DNA from: Aliishimia sp963721175
GTDB lineage: Bacteria > Pseudomonadota > Alphaproteobacteria > Rhodobacterales > Rhodobacteraceae
NCBI GenBank assembly: GCA_963721175.1
Contig: CAVRIG010000004.1
Span: forward strand, 1 to 64,000
DNA: 64,000 nt
Direction: 5' to 3'
Numbering within the stretch: position 1 is the stretch's first letter; the number at the start of each line of letters is the position of its first letter. Of this stretch, positions 58,532-64,000 are shown one piece after another. Position numbers and translations under genes: made by a program. The notes beneath the pieces were generated by a model. That model made no database searches, was not told the origin of the DNA, and worked only from the letters and a program-made list of their open reading frames with translations.

Positions 58532-59932
58532 TTAGACCGACGGGTAGCAGAAACTGTCGGTGGAGCAGTCGCCGCCTTCCAGCCGTATCTGATGCGCCCG
58601 ATAGCCCTTGGGGAACTCCACGAAGAAATCCTCGTCGAGGGTCAACCCGCCGTTCTCGCCCACATGCGCCATCACCATCGCGCCGCCCCGGTCCCCGGGA
58701 TAGAACTGGTCGTCCCAGGTCGAATAGAGCGAATTGGTCCAGTAGACGCGCTTTCCGTCGCGGCTGATCTCCACCATTTGCGGCGCGTATCCGAAATCCT
58801 TCCCGTTCGGATGCTTGTGTTTCGCGACGATGCCGCCAAGCTCCACCTTCCCGGTGAGTGTCGGGTTCATCGGGTCGGAGACATCGTACTGATGCATCTC
58901 GCCGAGGCCCCAGCAGGCGACATAGAGGTACTTGTCGTCGAGGCTGAGGTCGATGTCGGTCACCAGCGGCGGCACGGCCTCGAACCCCTTGAGAAGGTCG
59001 GGCAGATCATCGGCGGAGGCCGGAACCGGGTCGATCGTGATTGTCTTCTTGGCGTCGAAGGTGCCGTCGTCCTTCTGCCACCAGGTCCAGATCGCACCTT
59101 GCAGGTTGGTCGTGTCCACCACCACGCCGCAGAAGCCGTGCTGTTTCACCGGATCGTGGGCCGGGCGGATCTCCAGCGCCATCTGCTGGTTCTCGCCCAG
59201 GTCGATTGTCTGCTTGTTCCGCCGCCCGCGCAGGTCCCAGAAATGGATCGAGTGCCCGTACTTGTTGGACAGAAGGTCCTCGGGGACGATGCCGTTCTCG
59301 TACTGCGGCGGCAGGCCCCACTCGGAACTGACCATGTAGTCGCGCGGCAGGTTCCACCAGAAGTCGTAGTGCTTGTCCTGCACGCCCCGGTCCATCTCGT
59401 AGCGCCCGAGGATCTCGAAGCTCTCGCAATCCATGATGAAGATGCCCGGAGGCCCGTCGGTGCCGTCCTTGCCGCCACCGCCAAGCGTGCTGACATATAT
59501 GCCTTCAGGCCCGCAGTGGATGGTATGGGGGCGCGAATAGCCTGTCTTCCTGAAGACCTCCTCGGGTTCGATGGTCTTGTGGATCTTCAGATCCATCGGA
59601 TCCTTGGCGTCGATGACATAGATGCGCGAGGACCGGATGCCCGGAACGATAAGGTAACGCCGTTCAAGAAAGGCGTGGCCGGTAAGCGGCGACAGTGCCG
59701 AGGAGCATGCGTTCCAGCCGAAATGGTGGAACTCGTCCCCCTTGTTGGGCATCAGGAGCTGGTGGACGATCTGGCCAAAGCTGTCGGATTTCGGGTTCAC
59801 GTCCACGACCGCCACACCGTCTGGCTGCGAGCCGTCGGGGCTGAGCATCAGCGTGAAAGCGCAGGTCTCGACAGGCGCCTCCATCGCGTTCTTGGGCGAC
59901 GGGTAGAATGTCGGATCGGGTCTCAGGTTCAT
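58532..59932 (-). CDS. mtoX: methanethiol oxidase (SBP56 / selenium-binding protein family)
   Basis: 466 residues, intact. SBP56-family beta-propeller markers: YLIVPGIRSSRIYVID near 93, RPHTIHCGPEGIYVSTLGGG near 135, YGHSIHFWDLRGRR near 226, HDPVKQHGFCGVVVD near 258, and the C-terminal AHQIRLEGGDCSTDSF. Bacterial members are copper-dependent and oxidise methanethiol to formaldehyde, H2S and H2O2, a step in DMS/DMSP degradation. No Tat or Sec signal is evident. Copper-assembly genes (SCO1, MauG) are absent; a 222-residue membrane protein follows. Confidence 0.9.
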   Translation of the reverse strand: MNLRPDPTFYPSPKNAMEAPVETCAFTLMLSPDGSQPDGVAVVDVNPKSDSFGQIVHQLLMPNKGDEFHHFGWNACSSALSPLTGHAFLERRYLIVPGIRSSRIYVIDAKDPMDLKIHKTIEPEEVFRKTGYSRPHTIHCGPEGIYVSTLGGGGKDGTDGPPGIFIMDCESFEILGRYEMDRGVQDKHYDFWWNLPRDYMVSSEWGLPPQYENGIVPEDLLSNKYGHSIHFWDLRGRRNKQTIDLGENQQMALEIRPAHDPVKQHGFCGVVVDTTNLQGAIWTWWQKDDGTFDAKKTITIDPVPASADDLPDLLKGFEAVPPLVTDIDLSLDDKYLYVACWGLGEMHQYDVSDPMNPTLTGKVELGGIVAKHKHPNGKDFGYAPQMVEISRDGKRVYWTNSLYSTWDDQFYPGDRGGAMVMAHVGENGGLTLDEDFFVEFPKGYRAHQIRLEGGDCSTDSFCYPSV

Positions 59933-60072
59933 GGTGGTCTCCTCCTCTGTGCGTTGGCCGCACCGGAATCCCGATACGTCAGTCGATTGTTTTTCTGACG
60001 ACGACGCGGCCCACTTGAGCTCGACAGTGCTTAACGCGCCGGCGTCCGGTCAAGCATTACTTTGGGTCGGTG

Positions 60073-60720
60073 TCAGGCCTCGGAGGCCGCCGTCAGCCAC
60101 CACGCGACCTCTTGCGCTTCCACCTGACCCTTGAGTTTGCCCGGCACGTCGCGGCGGGAGAGTTCGGTCTGCTTGAAACGCGCCCCGTGCGCCGCCGCGA
60201 CGAGATCCGGGGGCAGGGAGAAGGGCGGGCCGTTCATCTGCGTCTGATCGTACTCGAAGGTCAGAAGGAATTGCGGAGCGGCCCGCGTGATCGCGTGCAG
60301 ATGTTCGGCGTAGCGCAGGCGCAAGGTGTCCGGCAACGCCACGAGAGCGGCGCGATCGAACACGGCATCCACCGGGCCCAACTCCGCGGCCGTCAGGTCG
60401 AAGATGTCCCCGACATAAAGCGTCAGCCCCGGCGCCGCGTATCGGTCAAGCTGCCCGTGCCGGGCAACGTCCGGCGTCAGTCCGCTTTCGTCGAAAAATT
60501 GCTAAATCGCTATTTCGGACAGCTCGGCCCCGCTGACGCGATATCCCTGTTGCAGCAGCCAAACCATGTCGCGGCTCTTCCCGCAGAGCGGCACGAAGAC
60601 ATGCGCGGGTGCCGGAATGCCCAGCCGCGCGAATTCGGACATGAGCAGGGGATTGAAATCGGCCTGGTGGAAGTTGATGTCCTGCTCCACCCATTTCTCG
60701 CGCCAGAAATCCGCATCCAT
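60073..60720 (-). pseudogene. tpm: thiopurine S-methyltransferase-like gene interrupted by in-frame amber codon
   Basis: 215 codons from ATG 60720 (MDADFWREKW). TPMT family: HQADFNPLL, VFVPLCGKSRDMVWLLQQGYRVSGAELSEIAI (SAM motif I), then a TAG at 60502-60504, then in the same frame QFFDESGLTPDVARHGQL, VFDRAALVALP and LLTFEYDQTQMNGPPFSL to the proper stop. The TAG replaces what is usually Glu after AELSEIA; a single G-to-T change (GAG to TAG) accounts for it. No frameshift is present, so this differs in kind from the other broken genes. In marine bacteria tpm-like enzymes methylate Se or Te and thiols. Confidence 0.85.
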
Positions 60721-60783
60721 CTCCCGCTCTCCCATGATCGTCGGTGCAACGGTTGCAGAGTGACAGGTCCGGCGCAAACGAAA

Positions 60784-60810
60784 ACGCCTCCGCCCGATGG
60801 GCGCAGGCGT
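60784..60810 (-). terminator. intrinsic terminator of infC
   Basis: On the minus strand ACGCCT-g-CGCCC-atc-GGGCG-g-AGGCGT (60810-60784) forms an 11-bp stem with one mismatch, followed by TTTTCGTTT. It lies 23 bases after the infC stop. Confidence 0.75.
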
Positions 60811-60833
60811 CGATTGCAGCAGACTGACGGGTG

Positions 60834-61382
60834 TTACTTGGTGGGCAGCGGACCGATCATCATGACCATCTGGCGACCTTCCATCTTGGGCATGTTCTCG
60901 ATCTTGCCGATTTCCTTCACATCTTCGGCCACCCGTTCCAGCAGGTCGCGGCCCAGGTTCTGGTGAGCCATCTCGCGGCCGCGGAAGCGCAGGGTTATCT
61001 TCACCTTGTCGCCGTTCTCCAGGAACTTGACGACGTTCCGCATCTTCACTTCGTAGTCGTGGGTGTCGGTGTTGGGCCGGAACTTGACTTCCTTGACCTC
61101 GATGATCTTCTGTTTCTTGCGCGCTTCGGCCTCGCGCTTCTGGGTCTCGTACTTGAACTTGCCGAAATCCATGATCTTGCAGACGGGCGGATTTGCGTTC
61201 GGCGATATTTCAACCAGATCGAGACCCGCCTGTTCGGCCAGATCGAGCGCTTTGCTTGGGGTCACGACACCGATGTTTTCACCATCCGCGCCGATCAATC
61301 GAAGCTCGTTGGCGCGGATCTTGTCGTTCACGCGCGGTCCGGTATCACGGGTCGGCGGCGCGTTGTGTGGTCTGCGGGCTAT
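60834..61382 (-). CDS. infC: translation initiation factor IF-3, ATA start
   Basis: 182 residues if started at ATA 61382: AAGGA lies 8 bases upstream and the next codons give ARRPHNAPPTRDTGPRVNDKIRAN, the conserved alphaproteobacterial IF-3 N-terminus. No ATG/GTG/TTG precedes this sequence in frame; a GTG start at 61331 would delete it. The N domain (VVTPSKALDLAEQAGLDLVEI) and C domain (VKFRPNTDTHDYEVKMRNV, ITLRFRGREM) are complete. IF-3 rejects non-AUG starts, so a rare start would autoregulate infC, as AUU does in E. coli. Confidence 0.93.
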   Translation of the reverse strand: MARRPHNAPPTRDTGPRVNDKIRANELRLIGADGENIGVVTPSKALDLAEQAGLDLVEISPNANPPVCKIMDFGKFKYETQKREAEARKKQKIIEVKEVKFRPNTDTHDYEVKMRNVVKFLENGDKVKITLRFRGREMAHQNLGRDLLERVAEDVKEIGKIENMPKMEGRQMVMMIGPLPTK

Positions 61383-61580
61383 GGTGGTTTTCCTTGTGTG
61401 GTGGGAGTTGGTTGAGGTCGCAAAGTACTCTTGCCGTTAATCGCTTTCAAGCAGCTAATAGGCCATCCTGTGCCAAATCGGGGAAAATTCTCCCTTGTCG
61501 CTGGTGCTTGGCCGCGTCATGTGAGAGCAAAGGTGTAAACGAGGGATTTTCCCTGCAACTGCATGAAAGGACGCGAAGTC

Positions 61581-62282
61581 ATGCGAAACTTTGTCTGGAT
61601 TGTGGTGGCCGTCGTGATCGCCGGGGGGGCGTACCTGCTCTATTCGGGCCGGACACCGCAGGAGATCGTGGAAATGGCAGACGATGCTATCGGCGATGAA
61701 CCGGTCGAAACGACGGCGGAAGAGGCGGCGGTGGCCACCGAAGAAGCGGCAGACGAAACCGCCGACGTGGCCGAAGATGCGGCCGCCACGACGGAGGCCA
61801 CCATCGAGGAAACCGCGGAAGACGCGGAAGCGGGCCTGGACAACGCGGCAGATGGCGCGGAATCCCTTGCGGAGGATGCCGCGGAAGAAGCCGGTGACGC
61901 CGTCGATGCGACGACCGAAGCGGCTGGAGACGCGGCGGATGTCGCGGCCGAAACGGCCTCCGACACGGCTGATGCAATCGCCGAGACGGCCGACGATGCG
62001 GCGGACGAGGTCAAAGAAGAGTGGACCGCAACCGATGCAGCCACTGCCGAAACCTCCACCGACACAACTACGGACGTCACGGAAGCGACGCCGCCCGAGG
62101 AGTTGCTGACCGTCGAAGGCTTCGATGAGGAGCAGGTATCGGAGCTGATAGAAAACGCCGAGATCGACGCGGAGCAGAAATTGAGTCTTCAATCCGCTCT
62201 GGAACGCGCTCAGGGTGATGAGGGATTGCTTCGGGAAACGCTGGACAGGATTCGCGACGCGCTGGGTATGGACGCGCAATGA
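61581..62282 (+). CDS. membrane-anchored acidic Ala-rich repeat protein
   Basis: 233 residues from ATG 61581, with AAAGGA upstream. An N-terminal helix (FVWIVVAVVIAGGAYLLY) anchors it. Residues about 35-165 are strongly acidic, built from imperfect AEDA/ADET/ATTEA units with almost no basic residues: a likely long amphipathic or intrinsically disordered periplasmic segment. Residues about 175-233 (LLTVEGFDEEQVSELIENAEI) form a small, folded-looking helical domain. No known family; a spacer or cation-binding envelope protein is possible. The frame is intact. Confidence 0.7.
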   Translation: MRNFVWIVVAVVIAGGAYLLYSGRTPQEIVEMADDAIGDEPVETTAEEAAVATEEAADETADVAEDAAATTEATIEETAEDAEAGLDNAADGAESLAEDAAEEAGDAVDATTEAAGDAADVAAETASDTADAIAETADDAADEVKEEWTATDAATAETSTDTTTDVTEATPPEELLTVEGFDEEQVSELIENAEIDAEQKLSLQSALERAQGDEGLLRETLDRIRDALGMDAQ

Positions 62283-62332
62283 AGCCGAGAATGCGGCTGG
62301 CCTGACAGAACAGGCCGCCGGTCGCGATCAAA

Positions 62333-62357
62333 GGCGCGCATCGGACGGATGCGCGCC
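62333..62357. terminator. bidirectional hairpin between convergent genes
   Basis: GGCGCGCATC (62333-62342) pairs perfectly with GATGCGCGCC (62348-62357) across a 5-base loop. It lies between the acidic-protein gene and convergent fpr. There is no long T-run on either side. Confidence 0.55.
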
Positions 62358-62382
62358 CCAGTTCCGAAGTCGGAGGGTCGCG

Positions 62383-63235
62383 TCAGTCCAGGAACGCCTT
62401 TTCGACGACGTATTGCGCGGGCTTGGAATTGGCGCCTTCCGCGAGGCCGTAACCTTCCAGCAGTTCCTTGATCTCAAGGTTGAACGCCAGGTTTCCGCAA
62501 ACCATCGCACGATCCGTCTCCGGGTTCAGCGGCTCCACCCCCAGATCGGCATAGACTTCGCCCGAGCGCATCAGGTCGGTGATCCGACCCATCTTCGGGC
62601 TCTCTTCCCGCGTGGTCGTGGGATAGTAGCGGAGCTTCTCGTGGAAACCTTCGCCGATCAGTTCCTCCAGCATCTCGTCGCTGCGAATGCTCTCGATCAA
62701 GTCCGCGCCGTAGCTCAGTTCCCCAACCTCGCGGCAGGTATGGGTAAGGATGATCTCGTCGTAATCCTCGTAGGTCTGCGGGTCGCGCAGCAGCGAGGCA
62801 AAGGGCGCGATGCCGGTGCCGGTGGCGAAGAACCAGAGCCGCTTGCCCGGCAGCAGCGCATCGTGCACCAGCGTGCCCACGGGTTTCGGACGCAGGATGA
62901 TCTCGTCTCCGGCCTCGATGTGCTGGAGCCGCGAGGTCAACGGCCCATCCTGAACCTTGATCGAATAGAATTCCAACTCGTCGTCCCAGGACGGCGAGGC
63001 GATCGAATAGGCACGCAGCAGCGGCTTTTGCTTGCCGGTCTTCGGGTCCGGATCGCCCATCAGCCCGATCATCACGAATTCGCCCGACCGGAACCGCAAC
63101 GACGCCGGACGCGTGCAGCGGAAGGAAAAGAGCCGGTCGGTGTAATGGCGCACGTCGGTGATCGTCTGCGCATCGGGCAGGGTCGGGCGTCGCCTTGACT
63201 GCGGAAGCTTGGTTCACGGGTCTTTGCTCGGTCAT
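62383..63235 (-). CDS. fpr: ferredoxin/flavodoxin-NADP+ reductase (one frameshift)
   Basis: About 284 residues from ATG 63235 (MTEQRPVNQASAVKATP); an indel near 63185 separates the first 17 residues. FAD motif LLRAYSIASPSWDD (RxYS) near 75, NADP site FFATGTGIAPFASLLRD near 135, C-terminal QYVVEKAFLD. FprA-type enzymes supply electrons to oxidative-stress and sulfur-assimilation systems. It follows cysH and DUF934, so electrons for sulfite reductase are plausible. Confidence 0.93.
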
Positions 63236-63322
63236 TTAGATGTCAACGCAGAGATCTATCTCCGCGCTCCTGGTTTAGAAAGGCTTTTCTGGTCGTGCGA
63301 AGCGGCATTCGGCCGCGCGGGT

Positions 63323-63742
63323 TCACGCGGTGACGGGCCGCCGGGCGCCACGCAGGCGCGCCTGGTAGTCGTGATCGCGCCAATTCGCACGGTAGAGCCA
63401 CTGCTCCTCGGGCTGCCGCGCGGCAAGGTCATCGGGGATTTCGACCTCGTCGAAACCGGCGCGCCGGGCCATCGCGTACTGGTCGGCCAGCACATGGCCA
63501 TGCGCCCGCAGCCGGCCGCCGTAGCCCCGGAGCCGCAGCATCCGCGCGATGGTGAACCCGCGCCCGTCGCCGGAGGAGGGGAAGTCCACCCGGATGATCT
63601 GAGCGCAGAGCGGAACCGCGGCAGGATCGGCATCCGACGGCACGTCCAGCGCGCAGGCATCGTTCGCAGCTTCGCCCAGCGGCGCGAAGCCGTGCGTCCA
63701 GTCCTCGGCCACGAAGCCGCTGTCGTTGATGAGTTGCGTCAT
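63323..63742 (-). CDS. DUF934 protein (sulfur assimilation cluster)
   Basis: 139 residues from ATG 63742 (MTQLINDSGFVAEDW). CAQIIRVDFPSSGDGRGFTIARMLRLRGYGG and the ending FDEVEIPDDLAARQPEEQWL match the DUF934/CysX-like family always found beside sulfite/PAPS reductase genes. Its exact job is unknown. The start overlaps the cysH stop (ATGA) and it is followed by fpr, the standard Rhodobacterales order. Confidence 0.88.
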   Translation of the reverse strand: MTQLINDSGFVAEDWTHGFAPLGEAANDACALDVPSDADPAAVPLCAQIIRVDFPSSGDGRGFTIARMLRLRGYGGRLRAHGHVLADQYAMARRAGFDEVEIPDDLAARQPEEQWLYRANWRDHDYQARLRGARRPVTA

Positions 63743-64000
63743 GTCGATGCTCCGATCCGCACGGCCTTGCCATTCACGAAATGGATGCCGCATTCGTCCT
63801 TGGTCTCGTCCCGCCAGCGTCCCGCGCGCGGATCCTCGCCGGGTGCCACCGGAGACGTGCACGGCACGCACCCGATCGAGGGATAGCCGCGCGCCACCAT
63901 CGGATGGCGGGGCAGGCGGTTCTCCTCCATGTAGGCGCGCACATCCTCCGGCGCCCAATGCGCCAGCGGGTTGACCTTGATCCGGCCGGTGCCGTCCTCG
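63739..64000 (-). CDS. cysH: phosphoadenylyl/adenylyl-sulfate reductase, C-terminal part (partial)
   Basis: The final 86 codons, continuing past the window edge. RIKVNPLAHWAPEDVRAYM, then the conserved GYPSIGCVPCTSPVAPGEDPRAGRW with the Cys pair of the 4Fe-4S-type (APS reductase) class, and DECGIHF with the ECGIH catalytic Cys. Reduces activated sulfate to sulfite using thioredoxin or glutaredoxin. The Cys pair suggests a cluster-bearing APS-type enzyme. Upstream cys genes are outside the window. Confidence 0.93.
   Translation of the reverse strand, partial: EDGTGRIKVNPLAHWAPEDVRAYMEENRLPRHPMVARGYPSIGCVPCTSPVAPGEDPRAGRWRDETKDECGIHFVNGKAVRIGAST

Noticed and set aside
60502..60504. Programmed stop-codon recoding in tpm
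   Set aside because: No recoding element is visible and one base substitution explains the TAG; kept only as a point to verify.

Overview
The window is high-GC chromosomal DNA from an alphaproteobacterium, most likely a Rhodobacteraceae (Roseobacter-type) species. Support comes from protein families in family-typical neighbourhoods: a DUF934 gene between cysH and fpr; an rRNA-methyltransferase/PIN-domain pair after glnE; a small exported protein between ilvB and ilvH; a BolA/monothiol-glutaredoxin pair; form II CoxS/L/M; CtrA-like TTAA-N7-TTAA boxes; and Hint and DUF2852 proteins. I see no tRNA, rRNA, CRISPR array, transposase, integrase or prophage gene. It is mostly core metabolism with a few accessory genes.

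Layout. 0.1-3.1 kb: Rieske oxygenase with a small partner, an XRE regulator and a small CtrA-box-linked protein. 3.0-6.2 kb: ilvB/ilvH operon behind a LIVVV leader peptide and terminator/antiterminator attenuator. 6.3-9.1 kb: GFA-family protein, Bpt, RDD and DUF2852 proteins, and two matching operator-like palindromes. 9.2-14.1 kb: glnE, a small protein, an RNA methyltransferase and a PIN protein. 14.1-23.9 kb: M48 protease, an atypical cytochrome P450, a TIR-TM-Cys-rich protein, a VWA protein, DUF2927 lipoprotein, GNAT, EF-hand protein, MttB-family methyltransferase and a beta-barrel protein. 23.9-33.9 kb: aminotransferase, cysS (with a candidate Cys-rich leader peptide), cimA, methyltransferase, phytoene-synthase-like protein, MFS transporter, AlkA-like glycosylase, esterase, ABM and HNH proteins. 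33.9-41 kb: purF, Hint protein, cvpA, radA, PqiA-like protein and mmsA. 41-50.4 kb: CBS protein, coaD, gap, DUF808, PhoD-like phosphatase, tkt, zapA (followed by a possible 6S-like RNA), grxD and bolA. 50.5-56.6 kb: xdhC, molybdopterin-binding protein and coxS-coxL-coxM. 57-64 kb: exported lysozyme-like protein, membrane protein, methanethiol oxidase, interrupted tpm, infC with an ATA start, an acidic Ala-rich anchored protein, fpr, DUF934 and the 3' part of cysH.

Functional links. Branched-chain amino acid metabolism recurs (ilvBH, cimA, mmsA). So do sulfur and one-carbon chemistry (cysH-DUF934-fpr, methanethiol oxidase, MttB-family protein, GFA protein), molybdenum hydroxylase maturation (xdhC, MPT-binding protein, cox) and Fe-S/iron handling (bolA-grxD).

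Sequence quality. About 26 otherwise conserved genes, including essential ones (cysS, ilvB, purF, radA, tkt, glnE), are broken by apparent 1-2 base indels, often in GC-rich runs. I read these as sequencing or assembly errors, not pseudogenes. I therefore give gene spans across the frameshifts and say so in each entry. Protein-level statements for those genes come from piecing frames together.
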